Source: Luteibacter aegosomaticola
GTDB taxonomy: Bacteria; Pseudomonadota; Gammaproteobacteria; Xanthomonadales; Rhodanobacteraceae
Direction of reading: 5' to 3'
DNA: 64,000 bases
NCBI RefSeq assembly: GCF_023078475.1
Contig: NZ_CP095741.1
Coordinates: forward strand, 1,426,001 to 1,490,000
Part shown: piece by piece, positions 35,853 to 43,898 of the stretch
Position numbering within the stretch: position 1 is the stretch's first letter
Layout: the number at the start of each line of letters is the position of its first letter
Translations under genes and position numbers: made by a program
The notes under the pieces: generated by a model
The model's database searches: none
What the model saw: the letters and a program-made list of their open reading frames with translations, nothing else
Told to the model about the DNA's origin: nothing

Positions 35853-36474
35853 GGTGGCCAGGATCCTGGAGCGTCCGTTGGAAGCGCGCGAACATCCGCT
35901 GCGCGCCGGCGATGGCTAGCTGCTGGTGGGCATCCGTCGCGAGTGCTTCATCGAGCACCTGCTGGAAGCGCCGCCAGCGACCCGGGGCGTGTTCGCCAAG
36001 GGCGTAGAAAGCGTGGGGAAGATGGGGGAAGCGCTCGCGCAGGTGGCGCACGATCACCTGGCCGCCAAGCGTCGAACCCTCGATAACGTAAAGCTCGCCC
36101 CAGAAGGCAGCGTCGACGGCCGTAGGAGCCCACCCTGTGGGCGACATCTTTCGCGGAGACATCACAGGCCCTGCGGCGTTATCGCGAAAGATGTCGCCCA
36201 CAGGGTGGGCTCCTACGATATCGGCCGCTAGGGGAGGGATGCGCGAGGCGTAGGGCCACACCGCGGCTACGGCTTCGATATCGGCCGCGCGTTCGGCTTC
36301 CCAGGCGTGGAACAGACGGAGCTGGGCCGCCAGCAACTCGACGTAACCTGCTTCATCCATCGCGCCGGACATCAGCGCGCGCATGCCTGCCGTCGCTTCG
36401 GCGGCATCGTGCGCGGCGCGGGTGCGCTCGCGGAGAAGGGAGTGGGCGAGGGGCTGGGCGGCGGTGCCGTCCAT
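35845..36474 (-). CDS. bphO: heme oxygenase BphO carrying an in-frame REPIN
   Basis: 209 residues. Proximal heme ligand H22 lies in RTRAAHDAAE, and the distal helix has the conserved GELYVIEGSTLGGQVIVRHL. Between the two halves, residues V87-T118 are encoded by a 95-bp REPIN copy (36122-36216) plus one base; the inserted peptide reads VGAHPVGDIFR, then SPTGWAPT at its end. Both flanks stay in frame and match the family. Without the insert the protein would be about 177 residues, so some loop may have been replaced. It supplies biliverdin for the phytochrome encoded next. Starts immediately after the stop of the DUF2007-like gene. Confidence 0.9.
   Translation of the reverse strand: MDGTAAQPLAHSLLRERTRAAHDAAEATAGMRALMSGAMDEAGYVELLAAQLRLFHAWEAERAADIEAVAAVWPYASRIPPLAADIVGAHPVGDIFRDNAAGPVMSPRKMSPTGWAPTAVDAAFWGELYVIEGSTLGGQVIVRHLRERFPHLPHAFYALGEHAPGRWRRFQQVLDEALATDAHQQLAIAGAQRMFARFQRTLQDPGHHV
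36122..36216. repeat. REPIN-like palindrome, 95-bp family, copy 4, inside bphO
   Basis: Exactly 95 bp with the same terminal GTAGGAG/CTCCTAC and the core GCGACATCTTTCGC. Unlike the four other copies it lies inside a coding gene. Read on the minus strand the element is open in the bphO frame through all 32 codons. Confidence 0.92.
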
Positions 36475-36867
36475 TCAGAGGACCTGGGTCGCCTTCAGCA
36501 CCACCATGAGCATGACGCCGGCGACGATGGCCAGCGCCATCAGCCGGTAGCGCGCCGCCGTGCGCTGTTGGGGTGGCCGGCGGTCTGGCGTGCGGTGCAC
36601 GCGCAGTTCTTCCTGGAAGCGCACGACCGGGTCGATGCCGATGTCCTTCAGCAGGCCACGGGCCTTGGTGAAATCATCCGCATGCTTGACCCATACCTGC
36701 GGCCAGGCGGAGCGGTCGGTATTCCGCTCCGAATAGCTGAAACGCTGGTACGTGGGGCGGTTGAACGACGACCGGTTCGTCACCGTGGTTTCGATCGCAT
36801 GCTCGGTGAGCAGGGCGACGACCCGGTCGACATTGTCCTGGCGGGGGGAGGTATAGATCTGGCGCAT
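36475..36867 (-). CDS. DUF2007-like (putative signal-transducing) protein with C-terminal membrane helix
   Basis: 130 residues. The N-terminal part (IYTSPRQDNVDRVVALLTEHAIETTVTN, then WPQVWVKHADDFTKARGLL) follows the pattern of DUF2007 proteins, which resemble GlnB-type folds. A basic linker leads to one C-terminal membrane helix (about 108-128). Similar Xanthomonas proteins are annotated as pathogenicity-related. Its stop is directly followed by the bphO start, placing it first in the light-sensing operon. Confidence 0.8.
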   Translation of the reverse strand: MRQIYTSPRQDNVDRVVALLTEHAIETTVTNRSSFNRPTYQRFSYSERNTDRSAWPQVWVKHADDFTKARGLLKDIGIDPVVRFQEELRVHRTPDRRPPQQRTAARYRLMALAIVAGVMLMVVLKATQVL

Positions 36868-36903
36868 GGCCCGATTCTACGTCATCCCCCCACCGGCTTG
36901 CCG

Positions 36904-38157
36904 CTAGGGGTGGGCCAGGGCCGCCTTCACATCTTGCAGACGCCCATCGTTCGGCAGCGGCTGCAGGCCGAGCAGGTGGGCCAGCAGCGGGTACACGTCG
37001 ATGTTCTGGAACGGTGCGACGGTGACCCCGCGGGCGATATCCGGGCCGTGGGCGACGAACAGGGCACGCATGGCGGGGTCGAGGTTGTCGTAACCGTGCT
37101 CGCCGCGCGACATCGGGTCCTTTCGCTTCGCCAGGTCGGCGTGGCTGATGATCGACCAGCCGGTATCAGCCAGGCACAGGTACGGCGGGACGCGGGGATT
37201 CTTGCCGTAATCGAGGCGGGCCGGCAGGTCTTCCTTGCGGTAGCAATGCATGTGCGCGTGCGGGCCAAGCAGGCGGGCCACGGCCTGGGTGGCGTCGTGG
37301 CCGTCGCGCGGCGCGAAGGTGGCCATCACGCCATACGAGACGGTGTCGAGGTCGTCGAGCTTCGTTTCCTCGTCCGAGAAAATGATATTGCCCTTCGGTA
37401 CGTCGGCCATGCCGTGGTCGGAGACGATCACGATGTTCATGCCGTCATACAAGCCGCGCTGGCGCAGTTGCGCCACGAGGTATCCAAGCGCGTCGTCGAC
37501 TTCGCGCAGGGACGCGTTGACCTCCGGCGAATCCGGGCCGAACTCATGGCCGGCATGGTCCACCGCATCGAAGTACAGCGTCTCGAACGACGGCTTCGGG
37601 CCCGGCTCGTCGATCCAGGAAAGCAGCTTGTCGACGCGGGCCCTGGAGCTGAGCGAATCGTCGAAGGGGATCCAGTGATCCGGGCGGACGCCGTGGATTT
37701 CAGCCTCGGTACCGGGCCAGAACATGGTGGCAGTGCGCAGGCCGCGCTTCTGTGCGGTGACCCAGATGGGCTCGGCTTCGGCCCACCAGCGGCCGTCGCT
37801 GGTGGCTGCCCGGTTGCCCAGGCTGAACTTGCCGAGCGCCGGATCGCGCATGGTGTTGTTCACGATGCCGTTGCGGTCCGGCACGCGGCCGGTCACCAGG
37901 GTGTAGTGGTTGGGAAAGGTCAGCGACGGAAACGAGGGCCACATGTACTGGGCACGGGCGCCGTCGTCGGCCAGCGATTGCAGGGTCGGGGTCAGGTGGC
38001 GGTCGAGGTAATCGGCGCGGAACGCATCGATCGAGACCAGCAGGACAGGGTGCGCAGGAGGTGTGGCGAGCGTGGCCGGGCGGGTCGCGCAGCCGGCCAG
38101 GGCCACCAGCATCAACGCCGTGAAGAGGCGTGGCAAGCGGGAAAACGTGGCATTCAT
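36904..38157 (-). CDS. ectonucleotide pyrophosphatase/phosphodiesterase (NPP) lipoprotein
   Basis: 417 residues. Lipobox LAGC (C23), then the alkaline-phosphatase superfamily core: metal ligand D44 in LVSIDAFRADYLD, the nucleophile T80 in FPSLTFPNHYTLVTG, and metal ligands in YFDAVDHAGHEFGPDS and VIVSDHGMAD, with a final GEHGYD. Xanthomonas NPP, the structural model for the family, has the same layout. It probably hydrolyses nucleotide or phospholipid phosphodiesters in the periplasm or outer membrane. Confidence 0.93.
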   Translation of the reverse strand: MNATFSRLPRLFTALMLVALAGCATRPATLATPPAHPVLLVSIDAFRADYLDRHLTPTLQSLADDGARAQYMWPSFPSLTFPNHYTLVTGRVPDRNGIVNNTMRDPALGKFSLGNRAATSDGRWWAEAEPIWVTAQKRGLRTATMFWPGTEAEIHGVRPDHWIPFDDSLSSRARVDKLLSWIDEPGPKPSFETLYFDAVDHAGHEFGPDSPEVNASLREVDDALGYLVAQLRQRGLYDGMNIVIVSDHGMADVPKGNIIFSDEETKLDDLDTVSYGVMATFAPRDGHDATQAVARLLGPHAHMHCYRKEDLPARLDYGKNPRVPPYLCLADTGWSIISHADLAKRKDPMSRGEHGYDNLDPAMRALFVAHGPDIARGVTVAPFQNIDVYPLLAHLLGLQPLPNDGRLQDVKAALAHP

Positions 38158-38212
38158 GGGGAGGGGAATAGGCTCGGTTCTAAAGACAATCTTTCCATGA
38201 TGGACGAGTCAG

Positions 38213-38611
38213 ATGACCAACGCATCACGCAAGTTCATGCTGGCCGTGCTCGCGGCGCTGCCGCTCGCTGCCTTCGCGCAAGCCACGACCAAGCCCGCCC
38301 CCGCCCCCAAGCCGGCGCCGCGGCCACATGTTTACACGCCCGTCGCCAGCCCGGCCCAGCAGTGGCAGCGCCAGGCCGATCAGCAGCAACTCATCAACCG
38401 GCAGAACCAGCATGCCGTGCAGGAGCAGCTGCGCCAGAACAACCTGAACCAGCAGCGCAACGCGGCCACCGACCCCAACCTGCGCAACCAGCTGGATAAC
38501 GCCGACCAGCAGCAACAGCAGCAGTACTGTGCGCGCCAGGACAACGCTGTCCGCCAGTATCAGGACAAGCAGGCCACCCAGCCCGCCAACGCCGCCAGCC
38601 GCCCCTTGTAG
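38213..38611 (+). CDS. small exported Gln/Asn-rich protein
   Basis: 132 residues. Signal peptide (about 1-23), a Pro/Ala/Lys stretch (TTKPAPAPKPAPRPH), then a region very rich in Gln and Asn (residues about 50-125). The composition is low-complexity and probably disordered or helical. No family recognised. The TAG stop lies in the end of the 67-bp REPIN that follows directly. Confidence 0.7.
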   Translation: MTNASRKFMLAVLAALPLAAFAQATTKPAPAPKPAPRPHVYTPVASPAQQWQRQADQQQLINRQNQHAVQEQLRQNNLNQQRNAATDPNLRNQLDNADQQQQQQYCARQDNAVRQYQDKQATQPANAASRPL

Positions 38612-38673
38612 GAGCGCGCTTGCAAGCGATTGCGGTGCCGCAAGCCCCCATTGCGCGCAAGCACGCTCCTACA
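38607..38673. repeat. REPIN-like palindrome, 67-bp family, copy 2
   Basis: Starts TGTAGGAGCGCGCTTGCAAG and ends GCGCAAGCACGCTCCTACA; 67 bp, the same length as the copy at 5002-5068. The stop codon of the Gln-rich gene (38609-38611) is the TAG of its left end. It precedes the hutU promoter region. Confidence 0.87.
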
Positions 38674-38760
38674 GGCACTTCATGCTGCGTCGCACATGGC
38701 TCGCGTCGGGGCGCGGGCCCATAATCGGGGATTCGTTTCCACACCCCTACGGAGCCCCCG

Positions 38761-40434
38761 ATGACCGCCGCCACGCGCATCGACACCACCCGCACCGTCC
38801 GCGCGCCGCGCGGTACCGAACTCTCCTGCAAGAGCTGGCTGACGGAAGCGCCGTTCCGCATGCTGCAGAACAACCTCGATCCCGAAGTGGCCGAGAACCC
38901 GGCCGAGCTGGTGGTGTATGGCGGCATTGGCCGCGCTGCCCGCAACTGGGAGTGCTTCGACGCGATCCTGCGTAGCCTGCGTGAATTGCGCGATGACCAG
39001 ACCTTGCTCGTGCAGTCCGGCAAGCCCGTCGGCATCTTTCCCTCGCACCCGGACGCACCGCGCGTGCTCATCGCTAACTCGAACCTGGTACCGGCGTGGG
39101 CGAACTGGGAGCACTTCAACGAGCTCGATCGCAAGGGCCTGATGATGTACGGCCAGATGACGGCCGGCTCCTGGATCTATATCGGCTCGCAGGGCATCGT
39201 GCAGGGCACCTACGAAACCTTCGTCGAGATGGGCCGCCAGCATTACGGTGGCTCGCTGGCGGGCCGCTGGATCCTCACCGCAGGCCTTGGCGGCATGGGC
39301 GGCGCGCAGCCGCTGGCAGCGAGCCTGGCAGGCGCCAGTTCGCTCACCATCGAATGCCAGCAGAGCCGCATCGATTTCCGCCTGAAGACCCGCTACGTCG
39401 ACGAACAGGCGGCCGACCTCGACGACGCGCTGGCGCGCATCGCCCGTTACACGAAGGAAGGCCGTGCGGTCTCCGTCGCCCTGCTAGGCAACGCCGCCGA
39501 CGTGCTGCCGGAACTGGTCCGCCGTGGTGTCCGCCCGGATGCCGTCACCGACCAGACCAGCGCCCACGATCCGGTGAACGGCTACCTGCCGGCGGGCTGG
39601 ACGGTGGATGAGTGGTTCGAGTGCCGCAAGAGCGACCCCGCTGGCACGGCGAGGGCCGCCAAGGCCTCCATGCGCGAGCACGTCGCGGCCATGCTTGCCT
39701 TCCACGAACAGGGCGTGCCCACGTTCGACTACGGCAACAACATTCGCCAGATGGCCAAGGACGAGGGCCTGGCCAACGCCTTCGCGTTCCCCGGTTTCGT
39801 CCCCGCGTTCGTCCGCCCGCTGTTCTGTCGTGGCGTGGGCCCGTTCCGCTGGGTGGCGCTCTCGGGCGACCCCGAGGACATCTACAAGACCGACGCGAAG
39901 GTGAAGGAAATCATCGCCGATGATCCGCACCTGCATCGCTGGCTCGACATGGCTCGCGAGCGCATCAGCTTCCAGGGCCTGCCGGCGCGTATCTGCTGGG
40001 TGGGCCTTGGCCTGCGCCACAAGCTGGGCCTGGCGTTCAACGAGATGGTCCGCAACGGCGAGCTGAAAGCGCCGGTGGTGATTGGCCGCGACCACCTGGA
40101 TTCCGGTTCGGTGGCCAGCCCCAACCGCGAAACCGAGGCCATGCGTGATGGCAGCGATGCCGTCAGCGATTGGCCGCTGCTCAACGCCATGCTCAACGTG
40201 GCAGGCGGCGCCACCTGGGTCAGCCTGCACCACGGCGGTGGCGTGGGCATGGGTTACAGCCAGCACAGTGGTGTCGTCATCGTGTGCGACGGTAGCGAAG
40301 AAGCCGACAAGCGCATCGCCCGCGTGCTGTGGAACGACCCTGGTACCGGCGTGATGCGCCATGCCGACGCCGGATACGAAGACGCCATTGCCTGCGCGAA
40401 AGAGCAAGGTCTCGACCTGCCGATGATCGGCTGA
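38761..40434 (+). CDS. hutU: urocanate hydratase
   Basis: 557 residues, the usual size. NAD-binding and active-site segments are present: [55 protein letters not shown], and [18 protein letters not shown]. It converts urocanate to imidazolone propionate in histidine breakdown. No hutH, hutI, hutG or hutC gene is adjacent: the neighbours are a Gln-rich protein and msrA. A CATAAT box about 40 bp upstream could be its -10 element. Confidence 0.97.
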   Translation: MTAATRIDTTRTVRAPRGTELSCKSWLTEAPFRMLQNNLDPEVAENPAELVVYGGIGRAARNWECFDAILRSLRELRDDQTLLVQSGKPVGIFPSHPDAPRVLIANSNLVPAWANWEHFNELDRKGLMMYGQMTAGSWIYIGSQGIVQGTYETFVEMGRQHYGGSLAGRWILTAGLGGMGGAQPLAASLAGASSLTIECQQSRIDFRLKTRYVDEQAADLDDALARIARYTKEGRAVSVALLGNAADVLPELVRRGVRPDAVTDQTSAHDPVNGYLPAGWTVDEWFECRKSDPAGTARAAKASMREHVAAMLAFHEQGVPTFDYGNNIRQMAKDEGLANAFAFPGFVPAFVRPLFCRGVGPFRWVALSGDPEDIYKTDAKVKEIIADDPHLHRWLDMARERISFQGLPARICWVGLGLRHKLGLAFNEMVRNGELKAPVVIGRDHLDSGSVASPNRETEAMRDGSDAVSDWPLLNAMLNVAGGATWVSLHHGGGVGMGYSQHSGVVIVCDGSEEADKRIARVLWNDPGTGVMRHADAGYEDAIACAKEQGLDLPMIG

Positions 40435-40458
40435 CCACCCACCGCGCAACCGCTCCCC

Positions 40459-40553
40459 GTAGGAGCCCACCCTGTGGGCGACATCTTTCGCCATGTCGCC
40501 ACAGGGTCCCGGGCTCTTCCGCGAACGGCGTCGCCCACAGGGTGGGCTCCTAC
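40459..40553. repeat. REPIN-like palindrome, 95-bp family, copy 5
   Basis: Exactly 95 bp with the conserved GTAGGAGCCCACCCTGTGGG left end and complementary right end; the loop is more diverged (CATGTCGCCACAGGGTCCCG). Lies between the converging hutU and msrA genes, 5 bp from the msrA stop. Confidence 0.9.
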
Positions 40554-40558
40554 GGGTT

Positions 40559-41233
40559 TTAGCGGCCGTTGGCCCAGCCTGCGGTGTACATCTCCGGGTA
40601 GATGCGTTGCAGCGCCAGTACCTTCGGCCGGTCGTTGATGGCGATGTACATGGTGTCCGGGTTCAGACGCATGTAGTCCTGGTGCTCATCCTCGGCGAGC
40701 CAGAAACCCTTCAGCGGCACCACCTGGGTCACGATCGGGCTGGTGAACGCGTGCGCTGCGCTCAACTGGGCCACGTAAGCTTTTGCGAGCTTCTCCTGCT
40801 CGGGCGTGGCGTAAAACACCGCAGACCGATACTGCGTCCCCATGTCGGGTCCCTGGCGGTTCAGCGTCGTCGGATCCATCGCGACCGAGAAAAACACCTG
40901 TAGCAGCTGGCCGTAACTCACCTGGGCGGGGTCGTAGACCACGCGCACGGATTCCGCATGGCCGGTATCGCCATCGCTCACGTCGTCATAGTTGGCATGG
41001 GCCGCATCGCCGCCCGTGTACCCGGTGCGCACGGCCTTCACGCCCTTGACGTGCTGGAACACGCCTTCGACACCCCAGAAGCAGCCCCCGGCGAACACGG
41101 CGGTGGCCTCGCCCGGCGCGCGGGCTGCATCCATGGCGGGCGCAGGGAGCTTGAGGCCCTCGTCACGGGCGGCGGCCGCAGAACAGGCGGTCAGGGCGGC
41201 GAGCATAAGCGGGAGCAGGAGCGGGCGGCGCAT
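40559..41233 (-). CDS. msrA: exported peptide methionine sulfoxide reductase MsrA
   Basis: 224 residues. A lipoprotein-like signal with LTAC (C17) precedes the MsrA domain; catalytic C51 is in FAGGCFWGVEGVF, and the substrate residues GYTGGDAAHANYDDVSDGDTGHAE and DEHQDYM are conserved. It should repair S-methionine sulfoxide in periplasmic proteins. No msrB or thioredoxin domain is fused or adjacent, so its electron donor is not evident. Convergent with hutU. Confidence 0.92.
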   Translation of the reverse strand: MRRPLLLPLMLAALTACSAAAARDEGLKLPAPAMDAARAPGEATAVFAGGCFWGVEGVFQHVKGVKAVRTGYTGGDAAHANYDDVSDGDTGHAESVRVVYDPAQVSYGQLLQVFFSVAMDPTTLNRQGPDMGTQYRSAVFYATPEQEKLAKAYVAQLSAAHAFTSPIVTQVVPLKGFWLAEDEHQDYMRLNPDTMYIAINDRPKVLALQRIYPEMYTAGWANGR

Positions 41234-41373
41234 GGCGGTTCTCCGTCAGGGGACAAGCCAATAGACCGGGGGCGGCGTGGTTTTATTACGCCACAGCCCC
41301 TACAGTACGACGCCCCCTGGCCGATACATACCGAACGGCGTGGGGATTCCCAGCGAGAAGGAGGCACGGGAAG

Positions 41374-42621
41374 GTGGCGTACGACCTGGTGGAGCGGCGA
41401 GTGTTCGTGTCCGATCTTGAGATCGGCATGTTCGTCAGTCGTCTGGATTGTGAGTGGTCGGATACCCCGTTCCCGTTGCAGGGCGTTCCGATTACCTGCC
41501 GTGAGGATATCGAGACCCTCGCGAAGTTCTGCAAGTATGTCTTCGTGGATACGCAGCGCCAGGTAGCGGTTTCACGGCTCGCCCCGGCCTCGGTCGCCCG
41601 GCCCGCCGCGGTCAAACCGCAGCCCGTCCGCGCTGCCCTGAATACGCGCCTCGTCACGCAACACGCCTATACCGATACCGCCTCGTTCGACGACGAGATG
41701 CCGCGGGCTCGTGAAGCTTTCGACACCGTCTCCGCATTCGCTGAGCAGCTGGTCGCCGATATCCACGCCGGCAAGGCCATCGATCCGCAATCGCTCGACG
41801 CCGCCGTGCGGCCCATGGTGGCCAGCGTGCTTCGCAGCGGCGATGCCTTTTTCTGGGTGGAGAGCCTGCGCCGCCACGATAGCTATACCTTCCGCCACGC
41901 CGTGGGTTGCAGCACCCTCGCCGCGACCTTCGGCAGGCACATGGGCTTCAACGGCGACGCGATCGTCAGCCTGGCCGCCGGTGGCCTGTTGATGGACGTG
42001 GGCAAGGCCCAGTTGCCGAAGGAGCTCCTGGAGCGCCAGGGGCCGCTTAACGACATGGAATGGGACATCGCCCGTCACCACGTGGAAGAGGGCGGCGCGA
42101 TCCTCGATGCTGCCGGGGTGAACGACCAGGAAGTGCGCGACATGGTGCTGACCCACCACGAGCGCTTCGATGGCACGGGTTACCCAGGAGGCCTGGCAGG
42201 TACCGAGATTCCGCTGGCGGGCCGCATGGCCGCCATCATCGATACGTACCACGCCATGTGCACCCCACGTCCCTACCGGCCCGCGGTGTCCCAGCACCTC
42301 GCGCTGCGCCAGCTCTATCAGGGTAGAGATCGTGAGTACCAGGGTGAGCTGGTCGAACAGTTCCAGGCCTGCATGGGGGTGTATCCCACCGGGTCGCTGG
42401 TGGAGCTGAACACCGGCGAGGTCGCCGTCGTGATGGTCCAGAACCAGTCGCGGCGCCTGCAACCACGTGTGGCCATCCTGGCCGGCGCGGATAAAGCCCA
42501 GCTCGATGACTTCCGCATCGTCGACCTGATGCGCCAGGCTGAGGGTGTCCACCGCGAAATCCAGCGCACGCTCCCGGCCGGTTCGTACGGTATCGATCCC
42601 GCGGAGTTCTTCCTCGCATGA
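41374..42621 (+). CDS. DUF3391/HD-GYP domain protein with degenerate HD motif
   Basis: 415 residues starting with GTG after a strong GAAGGAGG site. N-terminal DUF3391 (about 1-130; RRVFVSDLEIGMFVSRLD). The HD-GYP domain (about 155-330) keeps H175, H235-H236, H261-H262 and the signature HHERFDGTGYPGG, but the HD pair reads M207-D208 in LLMDVGK where His-Asp is expected. Loss of this metal ligand may weaken or abolish c-di-GMP hydrolysis, or allow different metal use. The next gene overlaps by 4 bp and encodes an EAL protein. Confidence 0.92.
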   Translation: MAYDLVERRVFVSDLEIGMFVSRLDCEWSDTPFPLQGVPITCREDIETLAKFCKYVFVDTQRQVAVSRLAPASVARPAAVKPQPVRAALNTRLVTQHAYTDTASFDDEMPRAREAFDTVSAFAEQLVADIHAGKAIDPQSLDAAVRPMVASVLRSGDAFFWVESLRRHDSYTFRHAVGCSTLAATFGRHMGFNGDAIVSLAAGGLLMDVGKAQLPKELLERQGPLNDMEWDIARHHVEEGGAILDAAGVNDQEVRDMVLTHHERFDGTGYPGGLAGTEIPLAGRMAAIIDTYHAMCTPRPYRPAVSQHLALRQLYQGRDREYQGELVEQFQACMGVYPTGSLVELNTGEVAVVMVQNQSRRLQPRVAILAGADKAQLDDFRIVDLMRQAEGVHREIQRTLPAGSYGIDPAEFFLA

Positions 42622-43865
42622 GCGAACGCGCCCACCTGCTGCCGGCCCTCCAGGGCCGCCTCGACCGGGCCCGGCAGGAGCCGGGTTTGTGTGCATTGCT
42701 GGTGGTCCGCCTGCGTGGCATGCGCGAGTCGCAATTGCGCCACGGTTATGAATTCGGTGACGCGATCATGCTTGCCGCGCGCGAGCGGATCGTGGCGGTG
42801 CTGCGCCATGTCGATACCGTCTACCTCGCGGGTGACGATAGCTTCGTCGTGGTGTTGCCCACCATCCGCAACCACACCCACGCGCTGCTTGCCGCGACAC
42901 GCCTCGTAGGCGCGTTCGACGATACGCCGTTGATGCATGGCGATCGCAACTGGCACGGCCGCGTGGTCGTTGGCGTGGCGCTGTGTCCTGACCATGGCAC
43001 CGACGCGGAATTGCTCTTCCGCCGTGCGGAGCTGGCCCACGATGAAGCCTTGCGCATTGGTGAGCCGTTCTCGATCTACCAGCCGGATTCGACGCCGGTG
43101 GAAATCCTTTACGGGGAACTGCGCGACGACATCGCGGCCAATAAGCTCGATGTGATGTTCCAGCCGCTCTTCGACCTGCGCAGCGGCAAGATCGTCAGCG
43201 TGGAATCGCTGGCGCGCTGGACCACGGCGGCCTACGGCGTCGTGCCACCCTCGGATTTCGTCCCGTTCGCCGAGCGCAGCGACCTCATCGTTCCGCTCAC
43301 GCGCTGGAGCCTCAACGCCTCGCTACGCCACGCCGCTGCCTTGCATCGGGGCGGCGCGCCGCTGGACGTGGCGATCAATCTTTCACCGCGTGTGTTTGCG
43401 GAACAGGGCTTTGCCGAACAGCTGCTTGGCGCTCTGGATATATGGGCCGTGCCGGCGGATTCGGTGATCGTCGAGATCACCGAGACGGCGTTGCTCACCG
43501 ACCTGGACATGAGCGTGCGCGTCCTGCGCCGCCTGCGCGACTGTGGCGTGCGCGTGGCCATCGATGATTTCGGCACGGGCTACGCGTCGTTTGCCTACCT
43601 GCGGCACTTCCCTGCGACCGAGCTGAAGATCGACCGGAGCTTTGTCGATGCCATGCTCACCGATGCCCGCACGGAGCAGGTGGTGCGCGCCATGATCGAG
43701 GTGGCCCACCGCCTGGGCCTCGACGCCGTGGCCGAGGGCGTGGAAAACGCGGAAACCATGCGCCTGCTCGACAACATGAACTGCGACATGGTCCAGGGCT
43801 ACCACATCGGCCACCCGACGCTGGCCGAGACCTTCGTGGCCGAGCGGCTGGCCGCCCAGCCTTGA
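42618..43865 (+). CDS. EAL domain protein with degenerate GGDEF (c-di-GMP phosphodiesterase)
   Basis: 415 residues. The N-terminal GGDEF-like domain has AGDDS (71-75) in place of GGDEF, so cyclase activity is unlikely. The EAL domain (about 165-410) has ESL (196-198) for EAL, with E196 kept, plus NLSPRVF, EITETALL, IDDFGTGYASFAYL and EGVE, which carry the other catalytic and metal ligands. It likely hydrolyses c-di-GMP to pGpG. Coupled by ATGA to the HD-GYP gene. Confidence 0.92.
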   Translation: MSERAHLLPALQGRLDRARQEPGLCALLVVRLRGMRESQLRHGYEFGDAIMLAARERIVAVLRHVDTVYLAGDDSFVVVLPTIRNHTHALLAATRLVGAFDDTPLMHGDRNWHGRVVVGVALCPDHGTDAELLFRRAELAHDEALRIGEPFSIYQPDSTPVEILYGELRDDIAANKLDVMFQPLFDLRSGKIVSVESLARWTTAAYGVVPPSDFVPFAERSDLIVPLTRWSLNASLRHAAALHRGGAPLDVAINLSPRVFAEQGFAEQLLGALDIWAVPADSVIVEITETALLTDLDMSVRVLRRLRDCGVRVAIDDFGTGYASFAYLRHFPATELKIDRSFVDAMLTDARTEQVVRAMIEVAHRLGLDAVAEGVENAETMRLLDNMNCDMVQGYHIGHPTLAETFVAERLAAQP

Positions 43866-43871
43866 GGTTGC

Positions 43872-43897
43872 CCGGAGCGCGCTTGCGCGCGGTCCGG
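43872..43897. terminator. GC-rich hairpin between EAL and coaE genes
   Basis: CCGGAGCGCGC pairs with GCGCGC and TCCGG across a TT loop with two unpaired Gs. It lies in the 33 bp between the converging stops and resembles the short REP-like hairpin at 23190. Probable bidirectional terminator. Confidence 0.5.
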
Positions 43898-43898
43898 C

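Noticed and set aside
36307..38499. 730-residue plus-strand ORF
   Set aside because: Antisense to the DUF2007-like and NPP genes and running into the Gln-rich gene; a GC-driven open frame.
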